A model generated the notes under the pieces. The model was not told the DNA's origin. It saw only the letters and a list, made by a program, of their open reading frames with translations, and made no database searches. 41,314 bases of DNA, from contig CASENS010000013.1 in assembly GCA_949289345.1 (NCBI GenBank), forward strand, positions 1 to 41,314. The letters are read 5' to 3'. Numbering within the stretch: the first letter of the stretch is position 1; each line of letters opens with the position of its first letter. The DNA comes from an uncultured Bacteroides sp. (lineage in GTDB: Bacteria; Bacteroidota; Bacteroidia; Bacteroidales; Bacteroidaceae). The position numbers and the translations under genes are program-made. Below, one piece after another: positions 26,331-34,171 of this stretch.

Positions 26331-26373
26331 CTTGTGCAGGAAATAAAAAAACATACCTTTGTTTCCTGCACAA
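26331..26373 (+). promoter_or_regulatory. Promoter with embedded dyad, second lipoprotein gene
   Basis: CTTG (26331-26334), 19 nt, then TACCTTTG (26354-26361). ttgtgcaggaaa (26332-26343) and tttcctgcacaa (26362-26373) are a perfect 12-bp inverted repeat around 18 nt. Compared with 25152-25190, one stem pair changes from T-A to C-G on both arms, so the symmetry is kept. Confidence 0.75.
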
Positions 26374-26402
26374 TTTTAGTATTCACTTTTAAAAGACCGA
26401 TT

Positions 26403-27512
26403 ATGAGAACACAGATTATCCGAATGAGAAATTTCCTCTTGGGAATGATGGCTGCGCTGGTTTATGTGTCGTGCAGCAACGAAGATGAAGTCGTTGTTCC
26501 GGTGACGAAGATGGATCCGCAAGCCATGTGCAATAATGACAAATGGTGGACTTCGAGGTTTGGACTTTCCTTTACACTGAACGGTGAAGAAGTCGATTAT
26601 GCGCAAGTACATTTTACCCCGCAGGCGAACGATACGACGCAGTTGATGATGACCATTGACGGGATAAAGCCCCGGTGGTTTTCTGAGGCTCCGGAAAGGA
26701 GTTGGCCAAGTAGGCGAGTGGAATATCTCCAACTGCCGGTTGATGTCGTTCCCGGTGAAGAAGAAATCCGTTTTAGTGCGACAGAGAAGACCGATGAATA
26801 TGATTTGGCCATTCAAGGCGTTTATACGGGAAAAAATGTCGATATACAATGTGAATACACGGTGACCGGAGGAATTGAGACCCATACGCCTTATGTGCTT
26901 CCTTTGGACGGTGAACACATCCGTTGGGAAGCGGATAACTTAACCGGAACAGTGGAGTGGGAAGGGCAGGCTTATGAGAAACCGGACTTCGCCAAAATGA
27001 TGATGGAGAAGTCTGTTGCGGAACGCTCTCGACAAATTGCGGCGTTGAAGATGGTTTTTCGTGATGACGCTTGGCTGGAGCTTTCCTTAAAGTATGCTTC
27101 CGATACTGATTTTACCCCTTGGATGTCGGTCCGCTATTGGTACACGGAGGGGAAAAATCAGTTGTGTCTGGATATCACCAGCGAGCAGGAGTCTAAATTC
27201 TATGATGAATTCTTTAGAGGGACTCCGGATGCCTGGGCGCCTCCTTTTATACCCTACGGTGGAAGCGATCGTTATCTGCTGGTTATGGATTATGAGGTGC
27301 AGGGGGAAAATGTGCGTTTAAGTCTCGAACCTGATTTTGGAACGCCCTTATTGGGTGTGGGCATCGAAACCCAATTGGACGGAGATGCATTAACGCCTCA
27401 AGAAAGAAAAGCGATGGAACTTTGGTACGAGTTGGTGCTGTATATTAGATACGCCCCCGTCGTGTGCGTAGAAAATCCTTCCTTGATTTCCATGCAATTA
27501 GATAGAGAATAG
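26403..27512 (+). CDS. Bacteroides lipoprotein (DUF4925-like), second of a tandem pair
   Basis: 369 residues from ATG 26403. The frame is open to 26334, but the extra part overlaps the promoter and lacks signal-peptide character. The signal peptide runs through MRNFLLGMMAALVYVSC, with Cys followed by SNEDE. It is a paralogue of the gene at 25247, with matching landmarks (VDVVPGEEEIRFSATEKTDEY against VDVVPGENEIQFSGTLNTLVY). A 147-bp piece of its 3' half (27275-27421) is repeated almost perfectly at 41168-41314. The gene ends 26 bp before a strong hairpin terminator. Function unknown; probably an outer-membrane lipoprotein. Confidence 0.7.
   Translation: MRTQIIRMRNFLLGMMAALVYVSCSNEDEVVVPVTKMDPQAMCNNDKWWTSRFGLSFTLNGEEVDYAQVHFTPQANDTTQLMMTIDGIKPRWFSEAPERSWPSRRVEYLQLPVDVVPGEEEIRFSATEKTDEYDLAIQGVYTGKNVDIQCEYTVTGGIETHTPYVLPLDGEHIRWEADNLTGTVEWEGQAYEKPDFAKMMMEKSVAERSRQIAALKMVFRDDAWLELSLKYASDTDFTPWMSVRYWYTEGKNQLCLDITSEQESKFYDEFFRGTPDAWAPPFIPYGGSDRYLLVMDYEVQGENVRLSLEPDFGTPLLGVGIETQLDGDALTPQERKAMELWYELVLYIRYAPVVCVENPSLISMQLDRE
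27275..27421 (+). repeat. 147-bp direct repeat, left copy
   Basis: Matches 41168-41314 with a single G/A difference, in the same orientation and inside the lipoprotein gene. The right copy reaches the window end, so the true repeat may be longer. Confidence 0.9.
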
Positions 27513-27538
27513 GCTATATAAAGTATCATTGCTTATTT

Positions 27539-27591
27539 GCCCAAGTATTATTGGATGCTTTGCCGTTTATCCAATAATATTTGGGCTTTTT
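27539..27591 (+). terminator. Terminator after the lipoprotein pair
   Basis: gcccaagtattattggat (27539-27556) pairs with atccaataatatttgggc (27569-27586), an 18-bp stem with one G-U pair, followed by TTTTT. The left arm is shared with 2012-2029. Confidence 0.85.
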
Positions 27592-27802
27592 AATATAGGT
27601 GGGTAAACGAAATGCAAAAAAGGGGAAACAAACAAGAGTTGGCTTCTATCCGTTTTAAACAGACCGTTACGGAGTCTCCCCAAGAAGGACAAATTCCGCA
27701 TGGTGTGGCACTGCTGTTTCCTGGGTGGTCTCCGTGCCCACTTCGGGAGTGGTTCTGAAGAGATACTGATGGAAGTGTTGACCCAAAGTCTTCGAGGCGG
27801 CC

Positions 27803-27993
27803 ATGTTTAACCTGAACGATGCAATGCGCTACTTCCTGTGTCCTGGCAGGACAGATATGCGTAAAGGGATCAGTTCGTTATGCGGAGTGGTACATGAGAA
27901 AATGAGGAGTGAAGTGAAGAATGGTGATGTCTTCATCTTCATCGGTTCCAGCCGCAAACTCATGAGACTTCTTCATGCCGAAGACGGAGGTAT
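27803..27993 (+). pseudogene. IS66 tnpB, 3'-truncated
   Basis: The frame starts MFNLNDAMRYFLCPGRTDMR and continues KGISSLCGVVHEKM, then NGDVFIFIGSSRKLMRLLHA and EDGGI. This is the conserved core of IS66 Orf2 (TnpB), an accessory transposition protein of unknown mechanism. It joins tnpC sequence near 27993. The frame then runs on out of register to 28078, giving a nonsense tail. Confidence 0.75.
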
Positions 27994-27996
27994 TAT

Positions 27997-28230
27997 CTTT
28001 TTTGCGGCAACCATGAGGCGGCGGCCAATATGTCCGTCATCTCTTCCTTGCTGGCCACCTGTAAGGCACATGATGTAAACCCAAGGGATTATCTGAATGA
28101 TGTCATCGTACAAATGCCTTATTATAAAAAGGCTACCCGTGAACTGTTATCGAATCTACTTCCACACAAATGGAAGTTGAAATATCCGGAATGTGTACTG
28201 ACAAAACAAAAGGAGGAATCTGGTAACTAA
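27997..28230 (+). pseudogene. IS66 transposase tnpC, C-terminal fragment
   Basis: The frame reads FFCGNHEAAANMSVISSLLA, then TCKAHDVNPRDYLNDVIVQM. This is the conserved end of IS66 DDE transposases (GNHEAA, TCK...VNP..YL.DV). Catalytic residues and the N-terminal domains are absent, so it is a fragment. The first in-frame ATG is at 28030. Confidence 0.8.
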
Positions 28231-28256
28231 TACAAGCTGTAACATACAGGTTCAAC

Positions 28257-28309
28257 ACAACAATAGCGACTGCTACTATTAGGTTTATAGTGACAGTCGC
28301 TATTGTTGT
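28257..28309. terminator. Long hairpin between the IS66 remnant and the HTCS gene
   Basis: Arms 28257-28279 and 28287-28309 pair over 23 bp with two mismatches around a 7-nt loop. It lies between convergent genes and could end transcription from both sides. Confidence 0.6.
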
Positions 28310-28389
28310 ATATAAAGGTTTAATACCTGTAGTTAGCCGAATGCTTACCGCTCTCTTTTTAGTAGCAAATACTTCCTAAGCCCCCGGCA

Positions 28390-31143
28390 TTATCGTCCCT
28401 GACGATGAAGGAACTCCGTAGGACTCTCCCCGAAATACTCCTTATAGCATTTGGTGAAGTAAGAGGGTGAAGTGAAGCCCACCTCGTAAGTAATCTCCGC
28501 AATGGTCTTTTCCGTAGAGGCCAGCAGGGAGGCGGCACGCTTCAGACGGGCAATGCGCAACAGCTCGTTGGGGGAGTAACCGTTCAGTGCCTTGGTCTTG
28601 CGGTACAGTTGCACCCGGCTCAGACCGATGTGTCCGCCCAGTTGTTCCACGGTGAGTTCGGGGTCGGACAGATGACGGTCGATGAGGGCATGCAGCTTCT
28701 CGATGAAACCTTGGTCCACTTCATTCAGTGATGTCTTCCTGTCTGTGGGCTGGGGCGGGTCGGCAAAGAAGGCTTGCAGGCGGTGCTGGTTGTCTATCAG
28801 GTTACGCAGGCGGGTGGTGAGCAGCGTGGCGGTGAAGGGTTTGGACAGATAGGAGTCGGCACCGCAGGCGTAGCCTTTTATCTTCTGCTCCTCCATAGCG
28901 TAGGCGGTGAGCATGATGACCGGAATGTGTGAGGTCTGCAACTCCGACTTCAGCCGACGGCAACACTCCATACCGTCCATGACGGGCATCATGATGTCAC
29001 AGATGATAGCGTCGGGCACATACTTCATGGCCTGTGCCAAGCCCGCTTTCCCATCGGCTGCCTCGATGACGTGGTACGTTGGTTGGAGGATGGAGCGCAC
29101 ATAGTCGCGCACATCCTGGTTGTCATCGATGATAAGAATCGTCTCCCGTCCGTTGTCTTCATCCATCGTGTCTGTATGGTCGGTAGAAATAATGGGGGCG
29201 ACATCTACAGCCGTATCTGTCTGCGGAGCGGTATGGGTGTCGGGTGTGGAAACCGTAGACGGAGCATTGGGCTGACAGAGTGGAAGCTCGACAGTGAAGG
29301 TCGTACCCTGATGCTCCTTGGTATCTACACGGATAGTGCCGTGGTGCATATCGACAAAGGCCTTGACCAACGCCAACCCGATGCCCGACCCTGTGGGATG
29401 CACATCGGTCTGATAGAAATTCTCGAAGATATGCTGTACATGCTCGGCGGAAATGCCGGTGCCGGTATCGGTCACTTGCAGACGCACCCACGGGGCATCG
29501 TTACGGGTGATAGCCGACAAGTCCACACGGACACTGCCATTCTCCGGCGTGAACTTAAAGGCGTTGGACAACAGGTTGTACACAATGCGTTCTACCTTTC
29601 CGGCATCGGCTGTCATCAGGAAATCCCCATCGGTAACTTCCGGTGTGTGGAGGCTGAAGTGTATATGCTTGCGGTAGACCAGACTGCGGAAAGCATCAGT
29701 CCACTCGTGCAGAGAGTCGATGAGGTTGAAACGGGAAAGGCTGAGGTTCAGTTTACCCGCCTCATACTTGCGGAAGTCCAATATCTGGTTGACCAAGCGT
29801 AACAGCACCGTGACGTTCTTGTGCGCCAAGTTCAGCAGGAACTGTTCATGCTCGTCTAAGTGGGGACTCTGGCACAGCTGCTCCACAGGGTCGGCAATCA
29901 GTGTAAGCGGGGTACGGAAGTCGTGGGAGACGTTGGTAAAGAAAGCCAGTTTGGCATGAGTGGCTTCCTCCAATTGCCTTGACAGATGAATGAGCTGGTC
30001 ACGTTGTTCTTCCAGCTGTTGCTTCTGACGGGACAGTTCGGCGTTCATCCTCGTCTTGGTCCAGAAGGCACGCACGATGATGAACAGCAGACACAGCGCA
30101 AGGACGATGATGACGATGCAGGCATAGAGGAACATGCGTTGGGCGGAGTAGCGGGTGAGGAAGACGTCCAACCGCTCGTTCAATGTCTCAATCTTCCCGT
30201 CGAGGGTATTTATCTGCTGCATCTGCATCTGTAGGATGCGGGCGTTTGCCTTGTTCACCAACGCCGTCGACAAGATATTTTCCCGCTCGTAGGGACGACC
30301 TTGCAGGATGCTCATGGCGATGTCCATCACCCGATCACCTCCTGTAGGATAGATAAAGGTAGCATCCAACTGTCCCTTCGATACCATGTCTACACCATTC
30401 CCCTCACCATATAGAGCGTCCACGCCGATGAAGAGCATCTCCTTTTCCCGTCCCTGACGGACAGCGGCCTGATAGGCTCCCGCTGCCATGCGGTCGTTGT
30501 AGCAGAACACTAAGTCGATGTTGGTGTGGATGTTTAGTAGGGAGTCAAATAACTGTTCGGCCTTCGCCTCAAACCATCCCGCGTCAATACTGTCTATTAC
30601 CTCGATGCCGGGATACCTGCGTAGCACATCGGTCAGCCCCCTCCTCCGCTCAATGGCGGGTGTGGAAGCCATGAGGCCTCTGACTTCAATGATTCTTCCC
30701 TTTCCCGCCAGTCGGTCGGCAATGTAAGCACCGGCCCGTTTGCCGATATCATAATTATCGGCTCCTACAAAAGCGGTGCACTGCTCCGAGCGGGTACGTC
30801 TGTCCACTAACAGAACGGGAATACCTGCCTGATGGGCTTTCTCAATGGCAGGACTGATATCGTCCACCACATTGGGTGAGACAATCAGCAGGTCGATACC
30901 CATGTCTATCAGTTCTTCTATGTCCTGTTTCTGGTGTGTGTTGTCATCGTTGGCCGCACGAATCTCGACCCGTACATTGGGATAGAACTGTGCTTCCCGG
31001 CGTATCTCCTTATTGAGTTGCGTACGCCAGTCATCGTCACTGCATTGGGAAACTCCGATAAGGAACGTCCGTTCACCGGAAGAACAGGCTGCCAACATCG
31101 CCGCAAGGCACATCAAGGCAAATAGGGAGAAGAGTGTCTTCAT
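28390..31143 (-). CDS. Hybrid two-component sensor-regulator with periplasmic sugar-binding domain (HTCS)
   Basis: 917 residues combining a full two-component system in one chain. In order: a signal peptide with a lipobox-like end (LAAC, Cys20); a type I periplasmic-binding-protein domain (about 27-305, FLIGVSQCSDDDWRTQLNKE, LLIVSPNVVDDISPAIEKAH, DLVFCYNDRMAAGAY); a membrane helix (about 338-360); HisKA with phospho-accepting His407 in VSHDFRTP; HATPase (about 515-622, NLLSNAFKFTPENG, GSGIGLAL); a receiver domain with Asp716 in IICDIMMPVMDG; and an AraC-type DNA-binding domain (about 815-917). Bacteroides HTCS with this ribose-binding-like sensor include the fructose sensor of the B. thetaiotaomicron fructan locus. 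Together with GH32, a hexose importer and fructokinase nearby, fructose or a fructose-containing sugar is the likely signal. Its target is probably the operon at 32050-40668. Confidence 0.92.
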   Translation of the reverse strand: MKTLFSLFALMCLAAMLAACSSGERTFLIGVSQCSDDDWRTQLNKEIRREAQFYPNVRVEIRAANDDNTHQKQDIEELIDMGIDLLIVSPNVVDDISPAIEKAHQAGIPVLLVDRRTRSEQCTAFVGADNYDIGKRAGAYIADRLAGKGRIIEVRGLMASTPAIERRRGLTDVLRRYPGIEVIDSIDAGWFEAKAEQLFDSLLNIHTNIDLVFCYNDRMAAGAYQAAVRQGREKEMLFIGVDALYGEGNGVDMVSKGQLDATFIYPTGGDRVMDIAMSILQGRPYERENILSTALVNKANARILQMQMQQINTLDGKIETLNERLDVFLTRYSAQRMFLYACIVIIVLALCLLFIIVRAFWTKTRMNAELSRQKQQLEEQRDQLIHLSRQLEEATHAKLAFFTNVSHDFRTPLTLIADPVEQLCQSPHLDEHEQFLLNLAHKNVTVLLRLVNQILDFRKYEAGKLNLSLSRFNLIDSLHEWTDAFRSLVYRKHIHFSLHTPEVTDGDFLMTADAGKVERIVYNLLSNAFKFTPENGSVRVDLSAITRNDAPWVRLQVTDTGTGISAEHVQHIFENFYQTDVHPTGSGIGLALVKAFVDMHHGTIRVDTKEHQGTTFTVELPLCQPNAPSTVSTPDTHTAPQTDTAVDVAPIISTDHTDTMDEDNGRETILIIDDNQDVRDYVRSILQPTYHVIEAADGKAGLAQAMKYVPDAIICDIMMPVMDGMECCRRLKSELQTSHIPVIMLTAYAMEEQKIKGYACGADSYLSKPFTATLLTTRLRNLIDNQHRLQAFFADPPQPTDRKTSLNEVDQGFIEKLHALIDRHLSDPELTVEQLGGHIGLSRVQLYRKTKALNGYSPNELLRIARLKRAASLLASTEKTIAEITYEVGFTSPSYFTKCYKEYFGESPTEFLHRQGR

Positions 31144-31166
31144 GCTTCATCGTTTTGTTAGAGAGG

Positions 31167-31198
31167 CAAAATTACGAAAAACCAATGAATTAAGGAAA
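31167..31198 (-). promoter_or_regulatory. Promoter of the HTCS gene
   Basis: Minus-strand TAATTTTG (plus 31174-31167) with TTTC (plus 31198-31195) 20 nt upstream. The start codon at 31143 lies 23 nt beyond the -7 box, so the regulator is probably expressed independently of its target operon. Confidence 0.6.
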
Positions 31199-31493
31199 TG
31201 CTTCTGATAAATGAACTGATTTTAGTCGTAGAAAGGGAAAATCGAAGTGGAAGCAGGCAGGAATTTTGTACGTAAGTAATATAAAGGAGATTTGTTTCTC
31301 TTGATTGTTATTTCGGTAGCAAATATAGTGCAAATAAGCGAAATATAGGCAGTGAAAAGTGAATAATCGCAGTTATATCGGCACTGAGACTTTAATCTAT
31401 ATTAAAGTTATGGGCAATACAACTATTTATATCCAGCAAACTATCGGCAGTTTAATTTTATTTGCTACCTTTATAGCAAAAAAACGGAAGCAA

Positions 31494-31602
31494 TGGATAT
31501 AAGAGAACTTGAAAAGAGTCCTGTTGGACCAAAAGGAAGAACTTGATGTATTGAGAGGAAAGAACTTCTGTCATCGTATGGAAGAGCGCCAGATTGATTT
31601 GA
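31494..31602 (+). pseudogene. AAA ATPase (DUF4143-type) N-terminal remnant, frameshifted
   Basis: ATG 31494 opens MDIRELEK. After a one-base shift the other frame continues LLDQKEELDVLRGKNFCHRM and EERQIDLNER. This is the usual start of Bacteroides AAA/DUF4143 ATPases, which carry a Walker A next. The Walker A is missing because the sequence changes to transposase at about 31603. Identification rests on the N-terminal pattern only. Confidence 0.5.
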
Positions 31603-31716
31603 ACGAACGCATCCGCAGAATCCTTCAACGCCAAAATCAAGGCTTTCCGGACACAGTTCAGAGGTGTGGGGGATGTCAGCTCCTTTATGTTCAGGCTCGC
31701 TACACAATATGCCTGA
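31603..31716 (+). pseudogene. ISAon1/ISL3-type transposase C-terminal remnant
   Basis: The frame reads TNASAESFNAKIKAFRTQFR and GVGDVSSFMFRLATQYA before TGA 31714-31716. NAxAESFNAKIKAFRxQFRG is the characteristic end of ISL3-like (ISAon1) DDE transposases, including the last catalytic Glu. It is fused directly to the ATPase remnant, probably by deletion. From here to 32049 no gene is seen. Confidence 0.65.
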
Positions 31717-31842
31717 CATGGCCTTGCACCAACCGGGAATTTCCGCTGACCCAAAAGTCCTGTGATTCTGTTGCTCATAACGTACTCCTTTCTTATAAAT
31801 AGTTACGAAGACGAGAATGAGGGTTTGTCGAAATATAAGATT

Positions 31843-31946
31843 GCACACAGATGACACAGATATAACAGATAACCACTGATTTTATATGGTTGATTTACAA
31901 ATAAATAAATCTGTGAAAATCTGTCTAACCTGTGTTATCTGTGTGC
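31843..31946. repeat. Imperfect inverted repeat of the CACAGAT/ATCTGTG type
   Basis: gcacacagatgacaca (31843-31858) pairs with tgtgttatctgtgtgc (31931-31946) with one G-U pair. Inner copies of cacagat/atctgtg extend the symmetry. It resembles a dispersed intergenic repeat of Bacteroides genomes. It lies downstream of the fructokinase stop and may help end that operon. Confidence 0.55.
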
Positions 31947-32049
31947 TGCTTTTATTTTGACACAAGCTGATTTCCGCATAAATATCGGCTTTCTTTCCGA
32001 AATGAACAACCTTTTCCGATGACTTTCTTTATCACCGACGGGCTGTGGT

Positions 32050-32937
32050 TTATGCCAGACGGGCACGCAGGCTGTCGGGCAGAATGGGCATGGCACCCTG
32101 TTGCGTACAGACGTAGGCCGAAGTGTCTACTGCCAGCTGATGGGCCTCACTGACGGTTTTACCCCGGAGGATGGCGGAGACGAAGGCTGCTGTAAAGGAG
32201 TCGCCCGCACCCACCGTGTCGGCCACTTGCACATGGGGAGTCTCCACAAAGGATACATGACCGGGAGTGAAGACATAGCTGCCATTGACTCCACAAGTGA
32301 GGATAAGCATGCGCAAGTTGTACTTACCCAACAGAATCCAGCACTTGTCCTGCAAGTCGATGCCGGGATAACCGAACATACGGCTTACCGTGACCAACTC
32401 TTCGTCGTTGATTTTAAGAATATTGCAACGGCGCATGGAGTCGCACAATATCTCTTTGGTATAGAATCCCTGACGCAGATTGATGTCGAATATCTTCAAC
32501 GTGTCCGGCGTATCCGGCATGGCATCCAAGAAGCGGGCGATGGTCTGGCGGGACACGATACTGCGCTGAGCCAACGAACCGAAACATACGGCCCGTGTCT
32601 GTCGGGCAAGACCTTCCAGTGCATGGGTGTAGGGTATATTGTCCCACGCCACACCTTCCTTGATGTCATACAGTGGCACCCCTTCGGCATCCAACGTCAC
32701 CTGCACAATGCCAGTCGGATAGGGTACAGTTTCTACCATCCCATACAGATGTTTCTCCCTGAAGCTTTCCAGTATCTCCGTGCCCAGCTTGTCCTCGCCT
32801 ACGGCACTGACTACCCGGCTTTCCAATCCGAACTGGGATACATGGTACGCAAAGTTGGCGGGTGCTCCGCCCAGTTTCTTTCCTTCGGGCAGCACGTCCC
32901 ACAGTGCCTCACCCATACCTACTACATAGTTGTTCAT
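32050..32937 (-). CDS. Fructokinase-like PfkB-family sugar kinase
   Basis: 295 residues, a ribokinase/PfkB-fold carbohydrate kinase. The N-terminal sugar-binding signature reads KLGGAPANFAYHVSQFGLES. The C-terminal ATP/anion-hole motif DTVGAGDSFTAAF carries the catalytic base Asp246. Length and motifs fit bacterial fructokinases. The product would phosphorylate fructose entering through the MFS carrier encoded 30 bp upstream. It is the last gene of the five-gene operon. A homologue with the same neighbour (importer then kinase) is part of the B. thetaiotaomicron fructan locus, which supports fructose as substrate. Confidence 0.88.
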   Translation of the reverse strand: MNNYVVGMGEALWDVLPEGKKLGGAPANFAYHVSQFGLESRVVSAVGEDKLGTEILESFREKHLYGMVETVPYPTGIVQVTLDAEGVPLYDIKEGVAWDNIPYTHALEGLARQTRAVCFGSLAQRSIVSRQTIARFLDAMPDTPDTLKIFDINLRQGFYTKEILCDSMRRCNILKINDEELVTVSRMFGYPGIDLQDKCWILLGKYNLRMLILTCGVNGSYVFTPGHVSFVETPHVQVADTVGAGDSFTAAFVSAILRGKTVSEAHQLAVDTSAYVCTQQGAMPILPDSLRARLA

Positions 32938-32967
32938 GATATGTATTCTGTTTTAAAAGGTTAGTAA

Positions 32968-34149
32968 TCAATCCGTCTTAACTGCATTCGTTTTCATCCG
33001 CAGCGTATAATAGATTAGGTAGAGCACGCCCACTGCCATGACACCTACAGCCCCGCTTTGTCCCACAGCATCGCTGGCAAAGCCCATCAGTAACGGGAAT
33101 ACCGTCCCGCCGAAGAGGCCCATAATCATCAGTCCCGATACTTCGTTCTTTTTGTCGGGCACAGCCAGCAACGCTTGGGAGAAGATAATGGAGAATACGT
33201 TGGAGTTGCCGAAACCTATCAGCGTTATACATATATATATAATGTAGTGTACGTCCGAAACCAGCAGCCCCGCCATAGCCACCGCCATGCACCCTACACT
33301 GAAGGCGAAGAAGCCCTGGGGACGAACCCGCTGCAGGATGAAGGCGCCCGACAGGCAACCCAATGTGCGGAAGATGAAGTAAAGTCCCGTGGCCCAAGAG
33401 GCTTCGTCCAGCGTCATGCCCAGTTTCTCTATAAGCAGTTTGGGAGCGGTGGTATTGGTTCCCACGTCGATACCTACGTGACACATGATGCCGAGGAAGC
33501 ACAACAGGATGAAGGGATGTCCTAACAGTCGGAAGCACTCGGCGAATCCCGAAGCCCGGTCAGCCCGTTCCTCCTCAATGGGAGTAATGCCCAACCAGAA
33601 GATGACTATGATGGTCACCACCATATAAATGGGAAACAGCACCCGCCACTCCAGACCAAACGTAGGCATGGCCTGCGTAGCTCCCCACATGGCAATATAA
33701 GGAGCCAGAAAGGAAGCTATGGCTTTAACAAACTGTCCGAAGGTCAGCGAACTAGCCAATTTATCGCCACTGATGATGCCGGACAATAACGGGTTGAGTG
33801 ACGTTTGCATCAAGGCATTGCCAATGCCCAACAGCGAAAAGGAGCATAGCATCAGTCCGTAACTGTCGCCAAAGAGGGGAAGCAGCAAGGAAACAGCTGT
33901 CACCACAAGGCTCAAAAGAACCGTGCGCTTGCGCCCGATGCGGTTCATCAGCACTCCCGTAGGAACACTGAAAATAAGGAACCAGAAGAACACCAACGAA
34001 GGAAAGATATTGGCTTCTGAATCGGTCAGTTCCAAATCGGCCTTCACATAGTTAGATGCAATGCCTACAAGGTCCACAAAGCCCATGGCAAAGAAGCAGA
34101 GCATGACGGGGATGAGCTTACCGTATTGCATAGTTCGATTATGATTCAT
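32968..34149 (-). CDS. MFS sugar transporter (FucP/glucose-galactose-type; probable fructose importer)
   Basis: 393 residues with about twelve hydrophobic segments and the MFS loop signature GVLMNRIGRKRT between helices 2 and 3. The N-terminus (MQYGKLIPVMLCFFAMGFVD) fits the sugar:H+ symporter group that includes FucP. A start at MQYG, six residues in, is equally possible. It would carry free hexose, most likely fructose, across the inner membrane for the kinase encoded downstream. Spacing to the GH36 gene is 22 bp and to the kinase 30 bp, so they are co-transcribed. Confidence 0.87.
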   Translation of the reverse strand: MNHNRTMQYGKLIPVMLCFFAMGFVDLVGIASNYVKADLELTDSEANIFPSLVFFWFLIFSVPTGVLMNRIGRKRTVLLSLVVTAVSLLLPLFGDSYGLMLCSFSLLGIGNALMQTSLNPLLSGIISGDKLASSLTFGQFVKAIASFLAPYIAMWGATQAMPTFGLEWRVLFPIYMVVTIIVIFWLGITPIEEERADRASGFAECFRLLGHPFILLCFLGIMCHVGIDVGTNTTAPKLLIEKLGMTLDEASWATGLYFIFRTLGCLSGAFILQRVRPQGFFAFSVGCMAVAMAGLLVSDVHYIIYICITLIGFGNSNVFSIIFSQALLAVPDKKNEVSGLMIMGLFGGTVFPLLMGFASDAVGQSGAVGVMAVGVLYLIYYTLRMKTNAVKTD

Positions 34150-34171
34150 CAGTTGTCGTATTAATGTTGAA

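Larger units (their letters stand above)
27603..28348 (+). mobile_element. IS66-family element remnant with internal deletion
   Basis: GTAAACG at 27603 and GCTTAC ending at 28348 resemble the GTAA...TTAC termini of IS66 elements. Between them lie parts of the three IS66 genes in order: a broken tnpA end (about 27690-27800, GGLRAHFGSGSEEILMEVLT), tnpB (27803 on), and only the last part of tnpC. About 1.3 kb of tnpC is missing. The element cannot move on its own. No 8-bp target duplication is recognisable, so the insertion is old. Confidence 0.7.
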
